Part shown: positions 55,588 to 64,000 of the stretch, piece after piece
Layout: every line of letters begins with the position of its first letter
Position numbering within the stretch: position 1 is the first letter of the stretch
Source: Pseudoclavibacter chungangensis
GTDB taxonomy: Bacteria; Actinomycetota; Actinomycetes; Actinomycetales; Microbacteriaceae
NCBI RefSeq assembly: GCF_013410545.1
Contig: NZ_JACCFV010000001.1
Span: 2,604,001 to 2,668,000, forward strand
Direction of reading: 5' to 3'
Length of the DNA stretch: 64,000 nucleotides
Position numbers and translations under genes: made by a program
The notes under the pieces: model-generated
The model's input: only the letters and a program-made list of their open reading frames with translations
Databases searched by the model: none
Told to the model about the DNA's origin: nothing

Positions 55588-56691
55588 TCAGACGAGGCGC
55601 GTGAGCCAGCCGCGCTCGTCGGCGACCTCGCCGTTCTGGATGCCCGTGAGCTTCGCGCGGATGCGCATGCTGAGCGAATCGGCGTCGACGCGCGGGTTCT
55701 CGATCGTGAAGTGCGGCGACTTGAGCATGCCGATCGGCGTGATGACCGCCGCCGTGCCGCACGCGAACGCCTCGACGATCTCGCCCGAGGCAACACCCTC
55801 GCGCCACTCGTCGATCGAGATGCGGCGACGCTCGACCCGGTGCCCCGCCGCCTCCACGAGCTCCAGCACGCTGTCGCGCGTGATGCCCGGCAGGATCGAA
55901 TCGCTGAGCGGCGTCGAGACGGTCCCGTCGGCACCGACGAGCACGATGTTCATGCCGCCGAGCTCCTCGAGGTACTTCTCCTCCGCCGCGTCGAGGAAGA
56001 GCACCTGCTCGCAGCCGTTCGCGTACGCCTCGTTCGTCGGCAGGAGCGACGCCGCGTAGTTGCCGCCGCACTTCGCGGCTCCCGTCCCGCCGCGACCGGC
56101 GCGCGAGTACTCCTCGCTCAGCCAGATGTCGACGGGCTTCGTCGGGTCGGAGAAGTAGGACCCCGCGGGGCACGCGATGATCATGAAGCGCGCCGTGTGG
56201 GCCGAGCGGACACCGAGGAAGTTCTCGTACGCGATCATGAACGGCCGGAGGTAGAGCGCCTTGCCCTCGCCCGCGGCCGGCACCCACGCCTCGTCGATCG
56301 TGACGAGCTCGCGGATCGCGTTGACGAAGTCCTCGTCCGAGAGCTCCGGCAGCGCGAGCCTGTGGGCCGAGTTGCGCAGGCGGGCGGCGTTGCGCTCCGG
56401 ACGGAACGTGTGCACCGATCCGTCCGCGTGACGGTAGGCCTTGAGCCCCTCGAAGACCTCCTGGCCGTAGTGCAGGACCGCCGAGGCGGGATCGAGCTGC
56501 AGCGGGCCGTACGGTTCGACGCGCGCGTCGTGCCACCCCTCGTCGATCGACCAGTCGATCGTGACCATGTGGTCGGTGAAGTGCTTGCCGAACCCGGGGT
56601 CGGCGAGCACCGCCTCTCGCGTCTCGGCGCTCGCGGGCGCAGGATTGCGCGTCGTCGCGAAGGTGAGCGGGGCGGTCGTTGCGGTGGTCAT
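55588..56691 (-). CDS. ilvE: Branched-chain amino acid aminotransferase
   Basis: 367 residues from the ATG at 56691 with AAGGAACC upstream. Class IV aminotransferase: VLHYGQEVFEGLKAYRHADG, FRPERNAARLRNSAHRLALP, KCGGNYAASLLPTNEA (Lys of the Schiff base in GGNYAAS context: AAKCGGNYA) and FACGTAAVITPIG. It interconverts leucine, isoleucine and valine with their 2-oxo acids. It follows leuB on the same strand (61-bp gap), so both leucine-pathway genes share a transcript. Confidence 0.96.
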   Translation of the reverse strand: MTTATTAPLTFATTRNPAPASAETREAVLADPGFGKHFTDHMVTIDWSIDEGWHDARVEPYGPLQLDPASAVLHYGQEVFEGLKAYRHADGSVHTFRPERNAARLRNSAHRLALPELSDEDFVNAIRELVTIDEAWVPAAGEGKALYLRPFMIAYENFLGVRSAHTARFMIIACPAGSYFSDPTKPVDIWLSEEYSRAGRGGTGAAKCGGNYAASLLPTNEAYANGCEQVLFLDAAEEKYLEELGGMNIVLVGADGTVSTPLSDSILPGITRDSVLELVEAAGHRVERRRISIDEWREGVASGEIVEAFACGTAAVITPIGMLKSPHFTIENPRVDADSLSMRIRAKLTGIQNGEVADERGWLTRLV

Positions 56692-56752
56692 CAGGTTCCT
56701 TGTATGCGTTGTCGATTCGGGTGCCCCCGCCGGGGCCCCGAGGAGGGTCGGA

Positions 56753-57799
56753 TCAGAGCCGCTCGCGGATCGCGGCACCGACCTCGCCCGTCGAACGGGG
56801 GGTCGTGCCTCGCGCTGCGAGGTCCTCGCGGACGGCCGCCACGACTCGGGCGGCGGCCTCGGGGTGGCCGACGTGCTCGAGCAGGAGCGCGACGGACAAC
56901 ACGGCCGCGGTTGGATCGGCCTTGGCCTGGCCCGCGATGTCGGGCGCCGAGCCGTGGACCGGTTCGAACATGCTGGGGTACGCGCCGGTGGGATTGATGT
57001 TCCCGGAGGCGGCCAGCCCGATGCCCCCGGCGATGGCGGCGGCAAGATCGGTGAGGATGTCTCCGAACAGGTTATCAGTCACGATGACGTCGAATCGCGC
57101 GGGGTCCGTCACGAAGAAGATCGTCGCGGCATCGACGTGCAGGTAGTCGGTCGTGACCTCCGGGAACTCCGTCGCGACCTCGTCCACGACGCGCTGCCAC
57201 AGCACCCCCGCGTTGACGAGCACGTTCTTCTTGTGCACGAGCGTGAGGTGCTTGCGCGGACGCGCCGCGGCGCGCGTGAACGCGTCGCGCACGACGCGCT
57301 CGACCCCGAACGCCGTGTTGACCGACAGCTCGTTCGCGATCTCCGCGGGCGTGCCGGCGCGGACGACGCCGCCGTTGCCGACATAGGGCCCCTCGGTGCC
57401 CTCCCGCACGACGATGAAGTCGACCTCGCCCGGATCGGCGAGCGGGCTCGAGACCCCGGGCACGATCGCGGAGGGACGCAGGTTCACGAAGTGATCGAAC
57501 GCGAAGCGCAGCTTGAGCAGCAGCCCGCGCTCGATGATGCCGCCCTTCAGGCGCTCGTCGGCGGGGTCGCCACCGACCGCGCCGAGCAGGATCGCGTCGT
57601 GCTTCGCGAGCGCCTCGAGGCTCGAGTCGTCGAGCACCTCACCCGTCTCGAGGTAGTGGCCGGCACCGAACGGGTACTCGGTCGTCACGAGCTCCACCCC
57701 GTCGGGGAGCGCGGCCTCGAGCACCTGCACCGCCTCACCGATCACTTCTGGGCCGATGCCGTCTCCGGCGATGATGGCGAGGTCGAGGCGATCGGTCAC
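56753..57799 (-). CDS. leuB: 3-isopropylmalate dehydrogenase
   Basis: 348 residues from a GTG at 57799. NAD-dependent beta-decarboxylating dehydrogenase: [62 protein letters not shown] (catalytic Lys), [23 protein letters not shown] cited in part ([15 protein letters not shown], metal Asp) and [18 protein letters not shown]. It oxidises and decarboxylates 3-isopropylmalate in leucine synthesis. Confidence 0.96.
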   Translation of the reverse strand: MTDRLDLAIIAGDGIGPEVIGEAVQVLEAALPDGVELVTTEYPFGAGHYLETGEVLDDSSLEALAKHDAILLGAVGGDPADERLKGGIIERGLLLKLRFAFDHFVNLRPSAIVPGVSSPLADPGEVDFIVVREGTEGPYVGNGGVVRAGTPAEIANELSVNTAFGVERVVRDAFTRAAARPRKHLTLVHKKNVLVNAGVLWQRVVDEVATEFPEVTTDYLHVDAATIFFVTDPARFDVIVTDNLFGDILTDLAAAIAGGIGLAASGNINPTGAYPSMFEPVHGSAPDIAGQAKADPTAAVLSVALLLEHVGHPEAAARVVAAVREDLAARGTTPRSTGEVGAAIRERL

Positions 57800-57978
57800 G
57801 GACGGGTCCCTTCGTTGACGAACCAGGACCTCCAGTCTAGGCGCGCGGCCGCTCGTCGCCTCGCGTCCGCCCGCGGGACGATCCCGCGAGCCCGCGTCCC
57901 TGCCAGGATGGGACCGCGGAGGGAATCGGCCCCCGCCGGAACCGACGCCGCCCCGGCGTCCAGCGAGGACGGAAGACC

Positions 57979-58497
57979 GTGATCGTCGTCACCACCAACG
58001 AAGTCCCGGGCCACGACATCGTCGACGTGTTCGGCGAGGTCATGGGCCTCACGGTCCGCGCCCGCGACATGGGCGCGAACTGGACCGCGGGTTGGCGCTC
58101 GATGGGTGGCGGTGAGATCCCGGAGTTCACGCGCCTGCTCGCCGAGGCGCGCATGCAGGTCATGGGCCGCATGGTCGACGACGCGCTCGGTCTCGGCGCG
58201 AATGCCGTCGTCGCGATGCGCTTCGACTCGTCGGAGATCGGCAACGCCTGGACGGAGGTGTGCGCGTACGGGACCGCCGTTCGCATCACCCGACCCGACG
58301 GCCGCCCCGTCGCCGTGCAGGCCGCTCGCGCGTTCCCCGGTTCGGCCTACACCGGAGGCGTCCCCCCGCAGGGACCGCTCCCCGCGTACGCACCCGTTCC
58401 ACCGCAGGGCGGCATCCCGCAGTACGGCTCGCAGCCCGGGGTGCCGCCGGTCCCGGGCGGTTACCAGCCCGGGCAGGCCCTGCCACCGAACGGCTGA
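57979..58497 (+). CDS. YbjQ (DUF74) family protein with Pro/Gly-rich tail
   Basis: 172 residues from a GTG with GGAAG upstream. Residues 1-105 form the pentameric YbjQ fold: [40 protein letters not shown] and [20 protein letters not shown]. The last 65 residues are Pro, Gly, Gln and Tyr rich and probably disordered, an actinobacterial addition. YbjQ is described as a putative heavy-metal-binding family; function is not known. Convergent with the vWA gene across a long terminator. Confidence 0.88.
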   Translation: MIVVTTNEVPGHDIVDVFGEVMGLTVRARDMGANWTAGWRSMGGGEIPEFTRLLAEARMQVMGRMVDDALGLGANAVVAMRFDSSEIGNAWTEVCAYGTAVRITRPDGRPVAVQAARAFPGSAYTGGVPPQGPLPAYAPVPPQGGIPQYGSQPGVPPVPGGYQPGQALPPNG

Positions 58498-58525
58498 CGG
58501 CGCGTCGGTCCGCACGCGCAGCACA

Positions 58526-58575
58526 CACGAACGAGGTCGGCCCCACCCGAGCGGGTGGGGCCGACCTCGTTCGTG
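58526..58575. terminator. Bidirectional terminator, perfect 23-bp stem
   Basis: Arms 58526-58548 and 58553-58575 with loop GAGC, between the converging YbjQ and vWA genes. Confidence 0.88.
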
Positions 58576-58585
58576 CGGTCGCCCG

Positions 58586-59815
58586 CTAGGCGGAACGGCG
58601 TCGCGCGAGCAGGAGCACGGCGCCGGCGATCAGGGCGGCACCAGCGATGCCGGCTGCGATCAGGGCACCCTCACCGTCGGCTCCCGTGTTCGCGAGCGCG
58701 GGGCTCGTGGCACTCGGGCTCGGAGCCGCGGCGGGCGTGGTCGGCGGGATCGACGTCGACGCCGTGGGCGTCGGCGTCTCGGTCGGCGTCTCCGTGGGCG
58801 TATTGGTCGGCGTCGGCGTCACGGGGGCCGTGATGGTCACCGTCGTCGTCGTCGTTGCCGTCTGACCGTCAACCGTGGTGAGCGTCACCCGGACCGTGTA
58901 GGTACCAGGCGTCGCGTAGTTCGCGGATGCGGTGCCGGTGTCGGTGTCGGTAGTCTCGGGCCCCCCGTCGACGAACTCCCACGACCAGCTGGCGACCTCG
59001 AGCGGCTTGCAGTCGGCACCCGACTCAGTCGGCAATGCGACCGACTCACCCGCCCCGGCCGAGAAGGTTTCCGGTACGAAGCGAACCCAGGGGCGGGACA
59101 CGACGTCGTCGATGACCTGCTTGATGATCTCGTCGACGGAGGCTCCGGCACCCTCGAGGGTCGTAATCGAGCCACCAGCGCCGTTGACGAGCGTCTCGTA
59201 GTCCGAGCGCAGCCCGGCGTACGTAAGGATCGGGAAAAGCTGCGTGTTGGCTGCCTTGAGCGCGGCGACCGTCGTGGCGGTCGTCTCTGCCGAGTTGATC
59301 TCGTCCGGGTCGTGGTACGGCGCGTCGGTGATCAGGATGATTGACCGCGCGGAACCGGTGCTCCACTTGAGATCACTCAGCGCGCGGTTAATGGCGTGCA
59401 GCGAAGCCTCGGGCGTGTCACCACCACCGTTCGCCGTCAGAGTGTTGGTTGCCGCCTGGAAAACCGCGGGATCGCTCGTGAAGTCGGTGGCGGTCCGCAC
59501 CTCCGGGTCGTCGCCGCGGTCGCGGTACTCGACGAGCGCGACCTTCCCACCCGCGTCGACAATCTTCTGGGCCGCTTCGATCGCGGTGCGCTGCGCGGCG
59601 CTGATCGCACCCGACATCGATCCAGTCGTGTCGATGAGGATGGCGACGTCGAGCACCTGCGAGGGGCAGGTGTCTCCGCCGACGCCGGCAGGCACCGGCG
59701 CAACGGCGGCGGGCGCCGCCTGTGCTACGCCGGCGAATGCGAGCACACCCGCGCCCGCGATGAATGTGGCGACGGCCGCGTTGAGCGCGCGCCGCACGAT
59801 GGAACGAGTGGTCAT
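58586..59815 (-). CDS. Secreted vWA-PKD protein with C-terminal sorting-like signal
   Basis: 409 residues. Sec signal peptide (Arg-rich start, hydrophobic core ATFIAGAGVLAFAGVAQA, cleavage after AQA). The von Willebrand A domain starts with the MIDAS VAILIDTTGSMSGA and includes LITDAPYHDPDE. A PKD-like domain follows (SWSWEFVDGG, ATPGTYTVRVTLTTVDG). Then comes a Thr/Pro-rich spacer with TPTETPTETPTPT repeats, and the C-terminal LANTGADGEG, hydrophobic segment and RRRS tail, an LPxTG-like sortase signal of the LAxTG type. Likely displayed on the cell wall, binding a ligand through metal. Confidence 0.9.
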   Translation of the reverse strand: MTTRSIVRRALNAAVATFIAGAGVLAFAGVAQAAPAAVAPVPAGVGGDTCPSQVLDVAILIDTTGSMSGAISAAQRTAIEAAQKIVDAGGKVALVEYRDRGDDPEVRTATDFTSDPAVFQAATNTLTANGGGDTPEASLHAINRALSDLKWSTGSARSIILITDAPYHDPDEINSAETTATTVAALKAANTQLFPILTYAGLRSDYETLVNGAGGSITTLEGAGASVDEIIKQVIDDVVSRPWVRFVPETFSAGAGESVALPTESGADCKPLEVASWSWEFVDGGPETTDTDTGTASANYATPGTYTVRVTLTTVDGQTATTTTTVTITAPVTPTPTNTPTETPTETPTPTASTSIPPTTPAAAPSPSATSPALANTGADGEGALIAAGIAGAALIAGAVLLLARRRSA

Positions 59816-59967
59816 GGAGCAGGGCCTTCCCCGAAGATGAGCGACTCGGGACAGCGAGCGCGCACTCAGCTTAGCGGGAGCTGAACGTTCGCAGATAGTG
59901 CGATGTCCTCTTGCTCATAAGCCCCTGAAACCAGGGTTCGTTGACGATCCTGCCAAAACACATATCG

Positions 59968-59997
59968 GTGGCCGGCTCGACACGTCGAGCCGGCCAC
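59968..59997 (-). terminator. Intrinsic terminator after the aldehyde dehydrogenase gene
   Basis: A 13-bp stem GTGGCCGGCTCGA with its complement, loop CACG, 16 bp beyond the leftward stop at 60014. Confidence 0.78.
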
Positions 59998-60013
59998 GCG
60001 TGCGATGCCGAAC

Positions 60014-61339
60014 TCAGCCGCTGATGACCTGCGGTACCGCGACCGCCTTCAGGCCCTCCACCCCGAACTCGAGACCGTAGCCCGACGACTTGATGCCACC
60101 GAAGGGGACGAGCGGGTGCAGCGTGCCGTGCTGATTGATCCACACGGTTCCCGACTGCACTCGCGCGGCGACCTCGCGCGCCGACGCGACATCGCTCGAC
60201 CACACCGATCCCCCGAGCCCGACGTCGACGGCGTTCGCGCGTGCGATGACGTCGTCGAGGTCGGTGTAGCGCAACACGGGCAGTGCCGGCCCGAACTGCT
60301 CCTCGGACACGAGCTCGGACTCGTCGGTGACGTCGGTCACGATCGTCGCCGGGTAGAAGTACCCCGGCGCGTCCGCGTCCGGGTTCCCGCCGAGCGCGAT
60401 CGTCGCCCCGTCGGCCTTCGCCTTCTCGACGAGATCGTTGACGATGTTCCACTGACCCCGGTTCGTGAGCGGCCCGAGCAGGTTCTCCGCCTCGTAGCCC
60501 GGGCCCATCGGCACGTTCTTCGCGAACGCGACGAGCTCGGCGACGACCTCGTCGTGGATCGAGTCGTGCACGTACAGTCGCTTGAGCGCCGCGCACGTCT
60601 GTCCCGTGTTGATGAACGCGCCCCAGAACAGCCCCTCGGCGATCGCCTTCGGATCGGCGTCCGGAAGGACGATCCCGGCGTCGTTGCCGCCCAGCTCGAG
60701 CGTGAGCCTGGCCAGGTTGTCGGACGCGTCGCGCGCGATCGACTTCCCCGTGGGCGTCGAACCCGTGAACATGATCTTGCCGAAGGCGGGGTGCTTCGTG
60801 ATCGCGGCCCCCACCTCCCCGCCACCGGCGACGACGGTGAACACGCCCTCCGGCAGCACCTGGTTCACGATCGCCGCCATCGCGAGCACGCTCAGGGTCG
60901 TGTCACTCGCGGGCTTCATGACGACGGCGTTCCCCATCCGCAGCGACGGCGCGAGCTGCCACATCGCGATGAGTGCGGGCCAGTTCCACGGGTTGATGGC
61001 CCCGACGATGCCGATCGCCCGGTAGTTGAGCACCGCGTGCCCCGAGTCGTCGTCGACGACGGTCTCCGGCTCGAGCGGCGTCGTCGCCGCGGTCCGCATC
61101 CACACCGCGCAACCACCCGCCTCGAAACGAGCCCCGGGGCCGTCGAGCGGCTTTCCCTGCTCGTGGGCGACGAGCTGCGCGAGCGCCTCGGCGGATCGGT
61201 CGAGGGCCTCCGCGGCCTCGAGCATGATCCGCGAACGCTCCGCGTGACCGAGCGCCTCCCAGGCGGGCTGCGCGCGCTTCGCGGCCTCGACCGCGACCTC
61301 CAGATCGTCGACGGTCTGGACCGGCGCGTGGCCGATGAC
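60014..61339 (-). pseudogene. Aldehyde dehydrogenase, main part, cut off from its start by IS3
   Basis: Encodes residues 29-469 of an NAD-dependent aldehyde dehydrogenase. Motifs: GAINPWNWPALIAMWQLAP, VVMKPASDTT, IMFTGSTPTGKSIA, LELGGNDAGIVLPDAD (catalytic-site Glu), FINTGQTCAALKRLYV (catalytic Cys) and SEEQFGPALPVLRY. The IS3 copy B separates it from its first 29 codons (62683-62769). An internal ATG at 61225 could yield a 403-residue product missing the N-terminal helices, probably inactive. With puo and gabT nearby, a 4-aminobutyraldehyde or other amine-derived aldehyde substrate is plausible, not proven. Confidence 0.92.
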
Positions 61340-61390
61340 TGACTCGCCCCGGTGTGTCCGGAGACAGGATTCCTTGGAAGGATCTGTCTT

Positions 61391-61714
61391 ATGGGACGTC
61401 CCAGTAAGTATCCGCGCGAGCTTCGTGAGCGCGCTGTCCGTATGGTCGTCGAGGTGCGGGCCGATTATCCGAGCGAGTATCAGGCGATGACCGCGGTCGC
61501 GCAGATGCTCGGCATCGGGTCGCCGGAAACGATTCGCACCTGGATCCGTCGGGAGCAGGTCGACGCGGGAGACCGGCCCGGTGTGACGACTGACGCGGCG
61601 GTGGAGATCAAGCGCCTGAAGCGGGAGAACGCCGAGCTGCGGCGGGCGAACGAGATCTTGAAGGCGGCTTCAGCTTTCTTCGCGGCCGAACTCGACCGGC
61701 CACACAAGCGATAG
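61391..61714 (+). CDS. IS3-family transposase OrfA (copy B)
   Basis: 107 residues, identical to copy A at 7949-8272: HTH TIRTWIRREQV and coiled coil IKRLKRENAELRRANEIL. Confidence 0.92.
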   Translation: MGRPSKYPRELRERAVRMVVEVRADYPSEYQAMTAVAQMLGIGSPETIRTWIRREQVDAGDRPGVTTDAAVEIKRLKRENAELRRANEILKAASAFFAAELDRPHKR

Positions 61715-61785
61715 TCGCCTTCATCGACGAACACAAGGACCGCACCGAGGGCGGGCTCCGATGGGGTGTCGAGTCGATCTGCGCT

Positions 61786-62643
61786 GTGCTCACCCAGCAC
61801 GGCGTGAAGATCGCCCCATCGACCTACTACGACGCCCGCGGGCGCGGACCGTCATCCCAGGCCGTTTCGGATGAGCGGTGGAAGCCGATCATCCTGGCGG
61901 CGTGGCAGGCGCACCGCAAGGTGCTCGGGGCCCGAAAGCTTTGGTTGCGGCTCCGCCGTGACGGTCACGACATCGCGCGCTGCACGCTCGAGCGCCTCAT
62001 GCGTGAGCTTGGGATCGCCGGCGTGCTCCGCGGGAAGCGGAAGCGTCCCGTCGACACGGATCCGCGCGAGACCCGCCCCGCGGACCTCGTCGACCGACAC
62101 TTCGCCCGGTTCCGCACGAACCAGCTCTGGGTCGCGGACTTCACATACGTGTGGACGTGGTCTGGATGGGTCTACGTCGCGTTCGTCTTCGACGCGCACT
62201 CCCGCCGCATCATCGGCTGGCGCGCCGCGACGAGCATGACCACACCGCTCGTGCTCGACTGCCTCGACATGGCTCTCTTCACCCGCCGCCGCGAAGGCAT
62301 CACCGGGTTCGAGGGGCTCACGCATCACACCGACGCGGGCAGCGTCTACACGTCAATCGCCTTCACCGATCGGCTCGTCGACGAAGGCATCGACCCGTCC
62401 GTCGGATCCGTCGGCGACGCCTACGACAACTCTCTCGCGGAATCGCAGATCGGGCTCTACAAGTCCGAACTCATCCACCACGAAGGTCCCTGGCGTGACG
62501 TCGATCAGGTCGAGGCGGCGACCGCATCCTGGGTGCTCTGGTTCAACACCGAACGCACCCACGGCTCCATCGACGACCTCACACCCCTCGAGGTCGAGCA
62601 ACTCGACTACGCTCGCAACGAACCGGTTGAAAGAGCCGGCTGA
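61786..62643 (+). CDS. IS3-family transposase OrfB (copy B)
   Basis: 285 residues, identical to copy A at 7020-7877: DDE residues in WVADFTYV, HHTDAGSVY and SLAESQIGLYK. Produced as an OrfAB fusion by -1 frameshifting, by analogy with the family. Confidence 0.93.
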   Translation: MLTQHGVKIAPSTYYDARGRGPSSQAVSDERWKPIILAAWQAHRKVLGARKLWLRLRRDGHDIARCTLERLMRELGIAGVLRGKRKRPVDTDPRETRPADLVDRHFARFRTNQLWVADFTYVWTWSGWVYVAFVFDAHSRRIIGWRAATSMTTPLVLDCLDMALFTRRREGITGFEGLTHHTDAGSVYTSIAFTDRLVDEGIDPSVGSVGDAYDNSLAESQIGLYKSELIHHEGPWRDVDQVEAATASWVLWFNTERTHGSIDDLTPLEVEQLDYARNEPVERAG

Positions 62644-62682
62644 CACCAGCAAACAGCTCTCCGGACATGCCGGGGCGAGTCA

Positions 62683-62769
62683 GACCTCCTCCGTCGCAGG
62701 ATCGATGACGGGACGGCCCTCGCTCTCGGGAACCGTGACCGCGGCCAAAAGGCTCTCGTAGGTTTCCAT
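62683..62769 (-). pseudogene. Aldehyde dehydrogenase 5' end, stranded beyond IS3
   Basis: 29 codons from an ATG with AGAAGAGGTG upstream: METYESLLAAVTV then GRPVIDPATEEV, which joins IGHAPVQTVDDLEVAVEAAK on the other side of the IS. The original product was 469 residues, normal for the family. The reading frame ends in the IS end within one codon. Confidence 0.9.
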
Positions 62770-62887
62770 GACACCTCTTCTCTGATGAATGTCGTGCCCC
62801 GATCCTCGCGCGAGCGCCTCCACACGCCTTGATCGTTCGCGCACGACGCGTGCCGGTGCGCGCACAACGTCGCCGTCGCGGAACGCG

Positions 62888-62924
62888 GACGGGCCCGCGA
62901 GCCGTCATGGCTCGCGGGCCCGTC
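62888..62924 (-). terminator. Intrinsic terminator, perfect 16-bp stem
   Basis: GACGGGCCCGCGAGCC with its complement, loop GTCAT, 17 bp beyond the leftward gene ending at 62942. Confidence 0.82.
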
Positions 62925-62941
62925 ACCGGACACGCGGTCGT

Positions 62942-64000
62942 TCAGTTCGACGAGCCGCCATCCCGATCCGGACGTCCGTCGGCCTTCGGGGCCGACCAGC
63001 CGAACGAACCACTCGAACCGTATGCGGACGGGGCACCGGGCACGGTCGGCCACGAGCCCTGCTCACCCGAGGCCGTCGTCGACGTCCCCGCCGCGTCCGC
63101 GTCGCCGCTGCCCGCGGCGTGCGACTCCTGTGCCCGGAGGCTCCGCCGAGTCACCTCGGGCGAGGACCCCGCGCCGTCGGCGGATGAACCGCCCGCTGCG
63201 CGTTCGTCGGACGTCCCGCTGCTCGGCGACCGGTACGATCCGAGCGCAGAGGACGTCCCGTGGGAGGTGGGCGACGCCGACCGGTCGCTCGGACCGTACG
63301 CGCTGCCGCCGTCTTCGTTCGGCCGCGTCGCCCCGAACCAGGGGGCGTCGGGCGCGGGCGATGCCGACGTGCCGGCACCGTTCGCCCCCTGCCCGGCGCC
63401 CGTTCCGTCCTGCGGGGCGCGCGGCTGTTCGCCGTCGGGACGCGCACCGTAGCCCTGCGGGGTCTGACCGGCCCCGGCGGACGGTCGCCCGTTCGGGTCG
63501 AAGACCCCACCGGACACGCCGCCGCCCGGGCCCTGCCCGGCGGCGCCGTATCCCTGCCCGCCGTAACCGCCCGGGGTCGGGCCGCCACCGATCGGGCCGC
63601 CCTGCCCGGGCACACCGCCACCGGGACCGGGCGTTGGGCCGCCCCTTCCGGGCCCACCGAGCGCCGGCCCCGGCTGGAACCAGCCCGGCGAGAGCGGGGC
63701 GCGCGGCGGCAGGGGCTGCATGACGGGGGTCGGGAAGCTCGCGTGCGCCGACGGATTCGCGTCGAGGTAGCGCAGCATCGCGGTCGGCGTCGGCCAGTCC
63801 GCCGACCGGATCTGCCCGGGCGGGACGACGCTCTGGCCGACGATCGTGCCCTTCGGCATGAGGAAGAGGGCGCCGGGGATCATCCGGTTGCGCAGGGCGA
63901 GCGAACGCCACGTGGCGACGGGGTGCGTCGCGACGAGGTTCGCGACCCACACGAAGAAGCCCCGCTCGGTGAGGGCACGGTCGGTGAACTCGTCGACCTG
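62942..64000 (-). CDS. Protein of unknown function with Gly/Pro-rich C-terminus (5' end outside window)
   Basis: At least 352 residues; the frame is open to the window edge, so the start is outside. The N-terminal visible part (DEFTDRALTERGFFVWVANL, MIPGALFLMPKGTIVGQSVV, TPTAMLRYLDANP) looks folded. It may be the end of a larger conserved domain that I do not recognise. The rest (from about residue 95) is low-complexity Gly, Pro, Ser, Gln and Ala sequence with many GGP and GYG units, probably disordered. No membrane segments in the visible part. Such tails occur in actinobacterial cell-envelope or scaffold proteins; function not assigned. Confidence 0.75.
   Translation of the reverse strand, partial: QVDEFTDRALTERGFFVWVANLVATHPVATWRSLALRNRMIPGALFLMPKGTIVGQSVVPPGQIRSADWPTPTAMLRYLDANPSAHASFPTPVMQPLPPRAPLSPGWFQPGPALGGPGRGGPTPGPGGGVPGQGGPIGGGPTPGGYGGQGYGAAGQGPGGGVSGGVFDPNGRPSAGAGQTPQGYGARPDGEQPRAPQDGTGAGQGANGAGTSASPAPDAPWFGATRPNEDGGSAYGPSDRSASPTSHGTSSALGSYRSPSSGTSDERAAGGSSADGAGSSPEVTRRSLRAQESHAAGSGDADAAGTSTTASGEQGSWPTVPGAPSAYGSSGSFGWSAPKADGRPDRDGGSSN

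Larger units (their letters stand above)
61340..62682 (+). mobile_element. IS3-family element, copy B, in aldehyde dehydrogenase
   Basis: 1343 bp with the same ends as copy A and its own 3-bp duplication GAC (61337-61339 and 62683-62685). It differs from copy A by one silent base in orfB (CTT versus CTC Leu). It shows that this IS has been active outside the island, recently. Confidence 0.95.

Overview
The window is GC-rich actinobacterial DNA. Gene style (GTG starts, ATGA overlaps, a Micrococcus/Rhodococcus-type putrescine oxidase, gltX next to FAH and VOC genes, a separate leuB) suggests Microbacteriaceae or a close relative; this is inference, since no rRNA is present. It consists of a chromosomal backbone (1-2039 and 37432-64000) interrupted by a 35.4-kb integrated element (2040-37431).

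The element sits in a tRNA-Gln(CTG) gene. The intact tRNA lies at 37398-37469, and a 35-bp copy of its 3' end lies at 2040-2074 (attL/attR). The right end carries an excisionase-like gene and a tyrosine integrase broken by an IS30 element. Next come a non-coding stretch with six odd-length imperfect palindromes and a MobF relaxase-helicase. No type IV secretion genes are visible, so this looks like a mobilizable element that is now immobilised. The left third is an insertion-sequence graveyard. An IS21-family element contains an ISL3 element in its terminal repeat and an IS3 element in istA. Two further ISL3 elements and an IS407-type IS3 element lie nearby. A Fic gene has lost its active site, both AbiE genes are broken, and a TetR/RidA pair survives.

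The centre of the element is a tight seven-gene leftward operon (30313 to 17269): HTH protein, SNF2-type helicase, DUF4391 protein, two paralogous beta-class DNA methyltransferases, a type III Res-like helicase-nuclease, and an OLD-family ATPase/TOPRIM nuclease. The upstream methyltransferase carries a 43-nt GA dinucleotide tract (24373-24415) near its 3' end. In the present length the native C-terminus is out of frame; one unit fewer or two more restores it. The current frame instead ends exactly on the start codon of the second methyltransferase gene (TGATG). This looks like a phase-variable type III-like defence system with a possible built-in switch between two Mod subunits, and it is the most interesting content here.

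Right of the element the chromosome encodes glutamyl-tRNA synthetase, a thioredoxin-reductase-like flavoprotein, FAH and VOC proteins and a decayed UvrA-like gene. It also carries an amine-catabolism neighbourhood: two APC permeases, putrescine oxidase, a universal stress protein, gabT, and PucR and TetR regulators. Further right are an MFS-UspA fusion with a MarR regulator, ilvE and leuB, a YbjQ protein, a surface vWA protein, and an aldehyde dehydrogenase. That dehydrogenase is split by a second copy of the same IS3 element found in the island. If it is the 4-aminobutyraldehyde dehydrogenase, the route putrescine to aminobutyraldehyde to GABA to succinate semialdehyde is broken at its second step. 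The window ends inside a Gly/Pro-rich protein gene.
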